Assembly: GCF_958295425.1 (NCBI RefSeq)
Contig: NC_081146.1
Location: 27,108,764-27,172,763 of the forward strand
Source: Solea solea
Lineage: Eukaryota > Chordata > Actinopteri > Pleuronectiformes > Soleidae
Length of the DNA: 64,000 nt
Direction of reading: 5' to 3'
Numbering within the stretch: the first letter of the stretch is position 1; each line of letters begins with the position of its first letter. The position numbers were made by a program, and so were the translations under genes. Positions 24,831 through 37,210 of the stretch are shown here, one piece after another. Below the pieces are notes generated by a model, which was not told the origin of the DNA, did no database searches, and saw only the letters and a program-made list of their open reading frames with translations.

Positions 24831-26937
24831 ATATAACAAGCGTATCCCAGAAACCACCTGGTGGACTTGACCGTAAACTGCCCGAAACTGCTGTAATTGT
24901 TAGAAATCATAACAAGACAGTGAAAAATAATATAATGGTGCCTGATAGCAGTTTAAATTGAATGAATTAACCACTTCATCAACAAAAATACAGTAATCCT
25001 CACTAAGGGTGGGTTACACTAGCATGCGGCACATACTTTTGACTGTCAATGAAATGTTAATCCAACACAAAATCACATTAGCATTATGCTGATTTTTGCA
25101 AGATTATATTTACCTTCGGAGAGAACGGTGAGGAAAGCAGCAGGTGATGTCCAGTTTGGTGCTTTCAGCAGTCTGGATGAAAACTCATTCTTCATCTTCT
25201 TGTTATTGTGTCCTCAATCTCAAATAAAAACACTGATGTGTTCGCCTAGTTTTAATTTCACGTATTTTTTTTGTTTTGCTCAGATGAACTATTAAACTGA
25301 CCGAAGATCAAGTCTGATTTAAAAAAAAAAAAGCGGAAAAGGATAAAAAAATACTATATTATACTGTAAAATGACAGGTAGCTTGCTGTAAATTTTAAAT
25401 AAATACTGCTTTTTACCGTAAAATTTTACAGGAGCTTGCCGTTAATATTTTGTTCCTCAAAGACATCAGAATTTACAGTAGTCAACTGTATTAATGGAAA
25501 ACAGTACACTACTGTGCAAAATATCCAGTATTTTTACAGTCATTTGTTACAGTGCAGGGTCTGGATCCTCTCAGGTGATGAAGGAGATGACTGTCGGCTG
25601 TGCTCATGTGTTTTTTTGTTTTTTTTGTCAGTTCTAGTTCTAATGTTGTACGAGTTTATTAGTTTTTCTTAGTATGTATATGTTTTGATGGACCCTCTTG
25701 TTAAAGGTAGGGTTGGACATCCTGGAAAAACAGTTTGATCAGGCTACATTGGGAATTCAAAAGTCCAAGCCTCTTTCTGTAGATTTCCCTCCGAACACGG
25801 ACACGGACACGGGTTCACGAGCACTGCGCAGCATCACTAACGTTCGGTACTTTTGGTGACGCAAACTTTTTTGGATACTTGTTCAAATGTGATGCCGAAA
25901 AACTATGGAATTAGATTTGTGTCAACATTTTAAACAACACTTTTTAAGAAACAAAACAAATATCGATTTAATCATTCAAAAATATTGTATTTTATTGTTT
26001 GAAAATGGTCCACACAGAGAACATGTGCTTTGTTATTATCTTTTTCAGTTCACTAGCACAACAGACTAAATAATGACTAAATAAGTGCATTTTATTAGTT
26101 TATACATATTAAAGGGTTTGGTTATTGTTTTCATTTGTTCATGTAAATTATGCTTATTTTTTTTTGCAAATAAAACTGTTGTGTAAAGAACAAAGTAAAA
26201 AATAGTTGTTCTGACAATAATCAAATGTTCCATGTGTGTTGATTTGACTTTATTTATGTTTGCATGGAAAAGAAGGCATACAACATTGCATTAAGTGTAA
26301 AAGAGTTGTTTATATTATAAAAGCATATATTTGCTGAACTGGTACTGTCTAAGACTGTTGATATGCAGACGCTGCTAAACCCTGACCTGAAAAAACTACA
26401 TATATGTATATATATACATCTTTATATATATATATGTGTGTGTTAGTGCTGTCTGTCAGTTAAACGTGTCATTAGCGGCGTTAACGTAAACCCATTTCAA
26501 CACCGTCAGTTTTTATTGCAAGATTAATGTTCTTTTTGAACAAAACAACAGACGACGCACTCCCCACATCCAAGTCATGATGTCTGCAGTGTTAACAGCC
26601 AAGGCCTGGTAGACCCCCGAACCGTAGTAAGGAGACCACCGAAGACCGCAAGCTCCTTTTGCTCGGATTAGCTCGGATTAGCTCGTTACGACAACAACAC
26701 ATTAAACCACAGGACTCTGTCTGCGTTGAAGCTCTTTATTCAAACACTGCAGGCTGATACACAGCCTCTCTTATTATTGTGCGGCTCTCACAATAAGAGG
26801 AATAACACAAAATATGCAGCGTGACAGAGATGTTGTCTCAATAAAAAAAAACATTTACACAAAGAAAGCTGATCCACTTTTCTATGTTGATAAGAGCATT
26901 AAAATCAGAAGAAATAATGGGACATTTAGAATAGATC

Positions 26938-27128
26938 GGTCCTGACAGCTGTGCCGGCAGCGTGTGAATGGGTTTAAAAGATGAGTGATAGAAAATGCAC
27001 TGCACATTGATGCACTGTGTGAAAGTGTGAGTGAATGAGTGTGAATGGGTGAATGGTAAAACTGTAGTGTAAAGCAGCTTTGAGTAGTCATCGAGACTAT
27101 AAGTGTTATATAAATACAGACCATTTAT
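26938..27128. repeat. SINE-like 3' tail family, best-preserved copy
   Basis: Shares GATGAGTGATAGAAAATGCA, AAGTGTGAGTGAATG, GTGTAAAGCAGCTTTGAG and TATAAATACAGACCATTTA with the copy at 5868. Confidence 0.65.
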
Positions 27129-27137
27129 ATATACATA

Positions 27138-27168
<31 letters not shown>

Positions 27169-29383
27169 TATAGATATATAGATAGATACCTAATCTGTAT
27201 ATATTTACAGATTAGGTATCTATTATTTCATATTTCTACCTAATAATGAATAAATAAAATAAAAAAGTAAAATAGTAATGCCACGATGAGGCATTCAGGA
27301 GCTGGCTGTTGACTTTGTTCGTATGCTTATGTGCATATTGTATTTGAAAAATGAAGTCAGCAGAACAACGTAATTAAAATGAAATAGCTGGTTGACACTT
27401 GAATTAAACTTCAATGAAATTAAGCTCTAAACTGTTTGACGAGCTAAGGTTTAAAATGTCAACTATCAAGCCTTTTGGATTAGGGTTAAGGAACTGAGTG
27501 AACCCACTCAAGACTATTTTAATCTTTATTTAATATTTAATTACGACTTTTTTTTTGTCAGATTGGAATATTCCAGTGGCGAGAGTCTTGATTTTTTGAT
27601 TTCACAGACTCCAGAGGCAGAATAACAGTGAGACAGAAAACTTTCCAGAATGAAAACAATAACAGTGATGCGACTTCTGACAATGGTCCCTTTACTTAAC
27701 TTCATGTAAGAAATAGTTGCGATGCATAAGCTCTAGTTACATACAGTATTACACTGATAAGCTGAAATCTCAGGCCTTCTCCTTTTAATTTCCAAACTCA
27801 GACTTACAACACACAACTGTTTGGGTGTGACATCATCGTCGTATATAAAGTATCCTTATCTTCTTTTGTTTATCGTCATTGTTTATTCAACCTGGGGTTC
27901 AGGCAGAGAGATTCATTTAGTAGACACTCATGGTGTCATTCTGTTGTTTTTTATGTTGTAGACTATGAACACTCCAACCTCCCATGGAGTTACCACAACC
28001 ATAAGAGTTTTGCTGCTGCCTCAGTGACTTTGATCAGTTCAAATAAGGCTGCGCTCAGTGCATCATCAAAGTATTTCAGGGATTTTATTGTCCACTTCTT
28101 TCATCATCCTCAGTGCATGCAAAAAAGTGGTATTTCTGATGTTAAACAAAGTGAAGTAAATCATGTTTGACAACATCTGTCATGGGTGGGGCGTTATTAA
28201 TAGCACTAAATAACGATGCATTGTCTTTTTTAGGATTATCTTTTCAGTTAATGATGCAGTGTGTCTCTTTTATGAGAAACACATGTGAAGTGATATACAA
28301 GACACAACACAGAGGGGTGAAGAGTAAGAACATCTGTAAGTCTGTCAGTGGGAGGACACTGTGAACAAAAGGGGAATTACATCAACCCTCGTCAGTGGGA
28401 GGTAATGTTCAACAACATCCTTTGTGGCTCTGGGTTAGTGTTGTCACATCTGTGAACGTAAATCTTTGCTGATGCTGTAACGGTTATGTTCACCTGAGCA
28501 TATTTATAACAGCCATTAGAGTACAAATGCAATCACAGGGTTTTTAAAAGACATGAAAAAACAATGACAACAAGTGACAAACAGCCAGGATCATCAGCTC
28601 GATCATGAATTACAATAATAAATTCATTATAAAATAAAATACTGCAGGAATATTTCTAAATGAATTGGACAGAGGATGCTCTCACAGGTCTTGTGTACAC
28701 CAGTGAGAGCAGATGTGAGAGATGTTGTTTCTCCAGATCAATTTGACACAGCTGCTGAGACAATTCCTAAAAATAAAGAAAAGGCAGAAGTGGTCCGTCA
28801 GGCTTTCAAAGACAACTGTCTTGTGCTGTGTTTAAAAGCTCAAACTAGCTGTGTGTAGTACCATCATCATCATCATTCCCCTCTGACATCTGAGAAAAGC
28901 AACGTATTATCATCACTGCATTAGAGAGTGGGACACGTATCTTCAATACTTACTTACAGTACTGTATGTATGGACCGCAGAGACATTTACACAAATGTAA
29001 ATGTTACTACCCTGAATAAAAAGACTGGGTACAGTTCTAAGACAGTGGTCTGTGAGAGAGGCTGAAGTGGATTTTAGTTGAATACTTCAAGACTTGTGCA
29101 GGATATTTAGGATATTGTTGCAACATCTCTTTACCATTCACTATTCACCATTTTAGACTATAATAGACTGTATTATTGACACTATCATTACAAAGTTAGA
29201 CTATTAGTGAACTTACATCATGGGTTAATCTAATGTCTTTGAATAGCAAAAGCAGCAGGTTATTCAGCATTCAAACATCTGATGAGAAACAAGCTCACCA
29301 TGTGATGCTCAAATGTCCCAAACACCCAGGATCAATGTCCTCGGAATGTTCAGCACATATATGAGCACATGTCTGTCTGTTTC

Positions 29384-29385
<2 letters not shown>

Positions 29386-29441
<56 letters not shown>

Positions 29442-29467
29442 GCACGCACGCACAAACACACACACAC
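29386..29467. repeat. CA microsatellite
   Basis: About 80 bases of CA dinucleotides with CGCA interruptions near the 3' end. Confidence 0.95.
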
Positions 29468-30279
29468 TGACCACTCTCTTGTGAAAGTATAGATTTTGTA
29501 TGAATTTTACATTTGAATGCTGAAAAGAAACTGTAACAGTTTTCAGAAGTGAGCAGATCTTTTCAATTACCGTATTATCAAGAGTGATGGTGACTTTTTT
29601 CATTTATTATGAGATGATACTGAGTCACAGCATGTATTAAATACAATTATGTAGAAACAAGATTCTGAGACATGTTATTTCCATCTCCCACATTCTTCAG
29701 ATGAAATAAAAAAAGGAGGGGGGGGGGGGGGTTCACTCTCATTCAAGAGAAATGCATAAAAACAAGAGGACAAAAGCATGGTTACTTGCCCCAATGCTTT
29801 GACTGGCAGCAGACACAGTAACAGTCATATCACAGCACGTGGTGAAATGGATGCAAGTGCTCAGATATCGATCATTTGACAGTAACAGCAACAATTACAA
29901 TGACAAACACGGGAAAAGCAACATAAAACATGGCTACCTGTTAATACTGTTTTAGAGCCCATGCATTACAACTAAGGCTACAAATGTAAATCATTTTTCA
30001 TCATGTGACGTATAAAGGGCTGTCCAGTAGAAGAGGGGAAGTGTGAGGGGGAGCACTGGCATCAGGTGAGAAGTTATATCTGACAAATCTGAAGATATGA
30101 GAATGAAGATGTCGTCATGCAGAGTGAAATTCAGTGGTGGAGTGGGGCTGTGATCACACAGTTTGTGTGTGTGACACCGTGTTTGCCACCAAAACTGACT
30201 GATCAGGGACGGATTATGATTCATTAGGCTTTGATTTCCTTGCAGTTGCTGTCATCTTCCCCCTCCCTGAGGCCCCTGC

Positions 30280-33200
30280 TCAGGGCCTGGCCCTGATAAA
30301 CTCCAGAACAGCATAATTCATTTCTTGCTTCTCCAGTCCTGCCATAGAGCCCACAGGTTGATAATCCCCGTCTTCTCCCTGCAGATAGAAGGAGCAGTCA
30401 GTGGCACAGATTACTGGCACGCTGACAGTGACACCTTACATGACAGAACACCTTAATGGTATAGGCACCATTAAGGAAAGCTGTTACTGGTTGCTAGTTG
30501 TTGACATACTGATAAGAGGACTGAGATGTTTCCTGTTAGTTTGGCAGTTTGCGTTAGCAATGAGGCGGCCATGCAGAAGGTACTTATGGAAGCAAATGGC
30601 AGTGTACGGAGCACAGAAGCAGATATGCCAGGAGAAGCCTTGCTAAGGCTTGTGCTTTTAATTGCAACTCTTAATGGTGGCTTTAGGTACCTTACCGTAG
30701 TCTCCTCTAGAATGGAGTTAAACTTTGAGCCCAACAGCTCTGTCTTAAGCTGTGCAAGAGTTAGGGGAGAGAAAAAGAGACAGAAAATGCAGAGAAGCAA
30801 TGAAAGCAAGAGAAAACAGTGTCTGGAAATGTTATGTTAGAGCTAGACTGCTTATGGGCGAGATTCCTTTCATGATCTAATTTTCAGAGGTTGAAACGGG
30901 GTCTCATAGTTTATCATTGCACAAAAAAACAACCCCCGAACCATCTAAGAATGGTAATTCAACCCAACCTCCATTAATTAATTAATCATAATCAATGACA
31001 TCGGCATGTCTCACCACTTTCTTCCTCAGATTTTGTTTGTCCTTCTTGACTGCGCTGTAGGACAAAGCTGGGTTCTCCAGGACCACTTCCTGTCTAGGGT
31101 TGCCATTCTCTCTGGGGGACGGAGTCACATAATCAGACTCGGTCATGCCAAGCCTGGGCATCCATTTTAAAACAACAAGCTGTGTATGGTAACGCTCTGG
31201 GCCCATTGTGGCTGTGAGTGACATGGTTATTTAATGAGTTTAGTTGCTGAGCTCACGCCCTCTTCGAGGGGGATTTGGAGGAGGAAGCTTGCAAATTTGG
31301 GAGTTCAAATTCACATTGATGCAAAAATAAAGAACCCTTGTTAAGAAAGCATCCCTATGTTGTATTTAGCAAAGCAGGTCAAGGATACAGCAGCTGAATC
31401 AGTGGCAGGGAATTGTGCCTGCAAAATATTAGATTAGTCCAGCGAGCTAACCCACTCCAAAAGGCAACCTATGTAGACCTCCAAGGATTTCCAAGGGTTG
31501 TCATGGAGATCAACTGAAATGATTTTGAAGAAAAGGTTCTCCCATCGACATCCATCCCACATACACTCCTGTCCAATGAGCACCAATGTGTTTTAGAATG
31601 GATGACTAGGCTCACGTGTTTCCTTGGATATCAGAAAATACTAACTTCTGCCTCATACTGGCCTTTATGTTAGTTTGATAATGTTACTTACTTCTTGTTG
31701 TTCTGACCAACATATCTCACTGCTGCAATGATGAAGGCTATGACTGCCACTCCTCCAATAGTGCCAACAATAACTGCCATCATGTACTTTTCTGTAAACA
31801 AAGGCAATCATAAGGAGAAAAAACAGTCATATTATCAATGAGCAAAGGAGAAGAAAAGAAATGTAGTCATTGTTCAAGGTGTCGGCGAAATCTGCGCTCG
31901 TAGACATGCGTCATCTTTCAGACATGTTGGTACTCACCAATATTTAGTACTCAAGAAATTTGAGCAATAATAATAGAATAATATTAAATAGAATAATAGT
32001 AGATGCTTTACAGTGGCGGACGCTGGTCTTTGAAGCAGGGGAAGCTCATTTCAGGCTCAGTTATTTATACATACATTCTTAAATAAACATAATAATTTTG
32101 TTTTTATATACAGTGTATATGTACAAATGAAAATGGCCGATATCGCCGATAATAACAATAACACACAACAACAAGCAGCTGTTTGTTAACAGACTTCATC
32201 ACAAAATCCACACAGAACTGAGGCAGAAAAGGTTCCGTTGTCATGTGTCAATCAAAAACAGGTTCCGCCTTGACTGGGCCAATCCAGAGTGTGAATCTTC
32301 TTTCTCTTAAGCCATTCACTGGTAGTTTTGCTGGAATGCTTGGGGTTGTTGTCTAGTTGCACAACTCATTTCTGTCTCAGCTTCAACTCCCTGACTGATG
32401 GCAAGAGATTCTGGACAAGAATTTGTTCCCTGGATAACGTGGAGTTGTCCAAGTCTAAGGCCCAGACCTTAGACCACCACCATGTTCACTATTGGGAGCG
32501 GGTTCTTTTCTTGATATGTAGTGTTGACTTTTCTCCAAACATGGCGTCTGTGATTGTGGACTTTCAGAAGGCCTCTGGTTCGTCCAAAGTGCTCTCTGGC
32601 AAAATTCAAACTGGCAGAGACTTTCTTCTAGCAACTCTAGCAACATAAATGCCATGTCTTTTCATTTTTCGCCTGATGTAGACACATATGCTGCCAAAGA
32701 GGTCTGCAATTCTCTGGAGGTGATGTGTGGGTTGACGTTCTTGGTGAAGGTTTTGGGCAGAGTTGTGGTGATGCTGAGCGGAATCTGGAATCTTTTGGAG
32801 ATGGTCACCAGTCTATCACATGGAGCGAGTCGCCTTTCAACTGGAAGGTCCACTAACCTACAAATGTGTCCTTGGGCAAGACATTTAACCCCATGTTGCT
32901 CCTGGCGAACCAGGTTTATTCCCATCGTGCCTATCATTTATTTATTTTGACCATTGTCAGCCACAGTGTGCAAAGGCACAACACTAGAACTGGCACTAGA
33001 CACTAGAACTGGCACTAGACACTAGAACTGGCATCGTGCACAATCACACACAGCAAATGAAAATCAAATAACTGCATTATTTCTCTTTTAACCACAGACA
33101 CATCAGTAAGGTCTGGTTCCATTGAGGACAGCTTCAGTCTCAGGTCAGGCTCAGCATCCATCCTGCTCCTGTGTCTGGTCTTCATCTCTGCCAGTGCAGA

Positions 33201-36200
33201 GAAGCCTTTTTCGTGTATGCCAGCTGATGAGCCACACGGTGTCATTAAAATGTCAAATAAATACAGGGAAGATATGGAGTCATATGAAAGCAGTTATGAG
33301 AATAATGACGTTCAGTCAGAGATTTCTTCTGTTTTTTTCTCTCCGCTGTCCAGTGTTTGCTCTGTTGAGTTTCTCTTCTCTCTATAATATTCTAAAGGTT
33401 TGTGCCTTACTATCTACAGAGATGAGATGATGTACGTTAAGAATCTTCAGATAATGTCAGTCTACGATATTAATATACTTCAATCATGTGTATTTACTTA
33501 TAAATATATTCAACTTTCCCACTTGCTGCCCAAATCCTTTCATGAATTCTTTACAGTTAACTCTCAGGTCCATTCTTATAACACCAGACAGACTGATAAA
33601 CTTCATCCCCCTTTTTGCCGCACTACTCATACTCAGTTTTCTTTTGCTCACAGAGGCTCCATACTTTGGAATTCCCATCTTCATGTTGTTAAATTATCTT
33701 CATCCCTCAATACTTTTAAGTTAAGACTGAAAGCTTACCTGTTAAATCAAAGTTCCTAATAGTTTTTTTTCCAGTATATTTCCAGTATATTTGTCATTGG
33801 ATCATTATCTCTTTACATGCTTATACACTCAGTTAAATACAATCATTTTATATTTATACATACCCATGTTTTTATTTCTGACTTCTTTGAGTGTCTGCTA
33901 TAAAATGGCACTTGTATTGCTTCCTTTTTTGTTGTTATTTGTTGTTGCTTTCTCCTATTGTTGTTGTTGTTGATTTATCCTTTGAATGTGTATATTTCTT
34001 GGGGAGGTGCTTCTTATAAGCCCATGTAGGGTTTTTTAACCTCTCCTGCACTTACTATTCTTCTTTATTTTCTGTTTTTTGTATTGTCGTTTTTTTATGG
34101 TGCAAATAAATAAATACAAATACAAATACAAAATACGTTGGCGAAAAGTAAATTGAACTGTATTGAATTGAAGTTGCGGATGTTTTTCCTACTTCAGTCC
34201 AAAAACATGCAAAATGGGGATTAGGTAACTTTTTAACACAGGTAATTAATTATTTAAATTTTTAATTATTCATTTTTAATTTTCAACTAGTGTGCTCTTT
34301 AAAAAAACCTGGTACTTCTGAGTCTGATATGGAGCAACTGTAACAAAACAATTTCCTTTGGGATAATAAAAGTATTCTGATACTGATTCTGATGCGGATC
34401 AATACACAATATATAGGTTTCATTTAAAATATCATTGTAATAAAGTCATTCAGTGAAAGGCTCAGGACAGAAACAAAGAAACGAGTTTTGGTTTCTACTC
34501 ACTCTCCTGCTGAAGTTCCAGAAGGACGCTTTCTCGCCCGTACATGTTGAAGATGCTACAGTGGACGTTGACAGCAGGGCCGCCGCTGTCAGCTCGCTCT
34601 CCCTTCTCCCGTAATTTGATCATGCCTGTGGAGGTGTATCCATCTATATGTGTGTAGAAGTTGTAGCGTCTGTCTGATTCGTTGATGGTAATGTTGAGGT
34701 CAGGCAGGTAGAACTCGATGGTGGGCTCAGGATTTCCTGTGGCCATGCAGACACACTGGACACCCTCTCTGATCACTGTACACTTGGACTCCTCCAGAAG
34801 AACTGGGGCGTCTGTTGAAGGAGGAAACAGAGTTAAAGTGATAGTTCAGGTTTTTTAGACTTTATTGATCCCACAACGGGGAAATTCAGTTGATATGACA
34901 GACGTGACAAAGTGGTGTCACATAGTGTCACATAGGAACCAGGCTGAGACATGGACAGACGCTCTCATTCAAAAATATGACACCTGTCTCAGGGGCCATG
35001 AAGGTGCAGTGTCTTTTGCATTCATACAACATATCCTTTACTATGGAAATGCATGTCAGACACATGAGAGTGACATGGTAACATCTGGCGTATTTCCACT
35101 GGCTCCCATTACTCGCCTCGCCTTCACCACGGCATTGTTTAAGTAACGTTTCCACAAGCACCACTATTCGAGGCGAGGCGATTAGAGCCGGTTACGACAC
35201 ACCTGGCCAAAGAAAGGGGTCAAAGTGTCTTTGTCACATTTGAAATAAACTCTGAACTCCTGAAGGTTCTGAAGGTTCTGAATTTATTCAGTGATGTTGG
35301 TCATATCAGCAGCTTCCAGGGTTTGGTCACTTTGTGACAATGGACACAAGAATCAAACACGTAAAAACATCTCTTTTCTTCATAGGTTTTTCATGTTTTT
35401 TAGAGATGTATATGAAAGGGTCTTTAGGGGCTGTGAACAGCTCAGAGCACCATGTCAAAACATCTTGTTTTCTGAGCTACAATAATAAATAATAGAATAA
35501 TATATATTATTATGGAGTGGCTCAGTGGTTAAGAACTGTGTGCAAAAGACTTCATGGTCACAAGTTCAACTCCACTCCTGGCAGGTTGTACTCAATTCCC
35601 TTGTAAGTTGCTTTGGATAATGTAATGTAATTATTATTAATAATGGGATAATAGGGGGCATTATGAAATATGGAGATGATGTTTGGTGCATTCATACACA
35701 AATAGTTGTATACAGAGTAGTAATACAGAACAGAACATTGCAGCACTCACATTCAACAGTGATGTTAAAGGAGCTGCTGGCTCGACCGTGCTCGTTCTCT
35801 GCCAGGCAGCGGTACTGTCCGTCCCCCTGCGGCGTGATATCGATGATCTGCAGCACGGACAGCTCATCAGCAGTGATGGTGCCTATCAGCTCCCCATCTT
35901 TCAGCCAGGTGAGGGTTGGGGCAGGGCTGCCTTGGGTGCTGCAGTGCAGGGCGAGTGTGGTGCCCTCTAGTACTGTCATAGAGTTGTTTACCACGGGCTC
36001 GCGAGGAGGATCTGCGTCAACAGAGGCAAACAAATGAAATCATCCATCGTTATTAGTTAGTATACTCATGTCTTTTTGATCATGCTTCATGAACTCAGCG
36101 CCCTGAACAACCCAAGCTCTTTCTATTAAAGTTGTGATAGGTGATGAGGTGATGAGGTGATGTGCTGTGACATAGAATCAGGTTGAATCATTGACCTGGA

Positions 36201-37170
36201 TAATGAGACTTGTATAGATTACCTTTTACCGTTTACCTTTCAGCAACACAACACTGACACCGTTCACTTTATTAGGAACACTACCCTGATTCTGTCTCAG
36301 AGACTTACACTTGACAGCCAGATAAAGGGAAGTGTTCATCATGCCGAAGCCGTTGTTGCCCACGCAGGTGTAGAGTCCTTCTTGTGCAGGCATCACATCA
36401 TCCAGGGAGAGTGAGATGTTGGATGCCTCGTCCCATATCAGCTCCTGGTCACCGAACATCCATGAGATTCTAGAATGAGGGTTACTCTCCACCTCACAGT
36501 GCAGCACCACAGAGCTGCCCTCCATCACCTCTGAGGACACGTTGACCCACACAGAGCGTGGAGCGTCTGGAGGCACAAAACACAAAACACGTCAGCTTCT
36601 TTAACGAGTGCCTCGTCTCTGCTGAAACATCAGCATTTATCAAAATATGACAACGTATTCTTGAGTTTGGTGTGTTGGAATGTTGCAGTTGACATTATTG
36701 ATCGTGTTAGTCCTAACTGCGCTTTATTGATTTTCTTGTCTATTTATTTTTATCCTATACACCTTCTCCTTATTTTGGTCTGCTTGAAATTCAACTACTC
36801 ATAATTTTTGTAAATATGAAATATTCAGCACCCTGATTTTGTTGTACGCTTGCCTTCTGCACTTTAGCTAAGTTAGTTTGGGAAAGTTGTGGACAAGCTT
36901 TTAACAGACATTACCCAGCATTCCCACAACAAAGTGCAAGGAAACTTTAATTACCAGGAACTCTTTTTAAGGACATTAAAGGTCTCTGCAGATTATTGTT
37001 AAAATGAGCGGTTACACTGAAGTACATCACGCAGGGACATTTTGATGGCAACATATTCTACCTGATACTTCCTTTTAGATCCAGGTTCCTGCAGTGGAAA
37101 CGTATGTTGTTCCTGGTCGGTACTGATGTTCTGGTAGTTGGGACAAGCCGAGACTGTTGCCACTGTGTGG

Positions 37171-37210
<40 letters not shown>

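Larger units (their letters stand above)
19667..25554. mobile_element. CACTA/EnSpm-type DNA transposon, about 5.9 kb
   Basis: The left end reads CACTGTAACAAAATG and the right end, reversed, CACTGTAACAAATG. Both flanks are rich in short subterminal ACTGTAAA / TTTACAGT words, as in CACTA elements. Flanking triplets are CCA on the left and CAG on the right, so no clean 3-bp target duplication is visible. Inside is an AAT microsatellite (19979-20030), a decayed multi-exon cargo gene, and a repeated promoter-like block. No transposase of the element was recognised, so it is probably non-autonomous. Confidence 0.7.
25555..30279. other. Spacer between cd22/CACTA and mag, repeats only
   Basis: No gene found. 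It holds a repeat-like block at about 26445-26815 (GCGGCGTTAACGTAAACCCA start), a SINE-like tail (26938-27128), TA-rich runs (26398-26440, 27125-27190), a CA microsatellite (29386-29467), a run of about 14 G at 29718-29731, and otherwise AT-rich sequence. Confidence 0.4.

Noticed and set aside
19667..25554. 3-bp target-site duplication of the CACTA element
   Set aside because: Flanking triplets are CCA and CAG, so no clean duplication can be claimed.
30401..30840. Two overlapping plus-strand frames (81 and 104 codons) and a minus-strand frame of 112 codons
   Set aside because: No domain seen, and they overlap the mag intron; open frames on both strands without a family are chance.
35509..35630. 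A working tRNA gene
   Set aside because: A- and B-box-like words are present but the cloverleaf is not, and a SINE tail follows.
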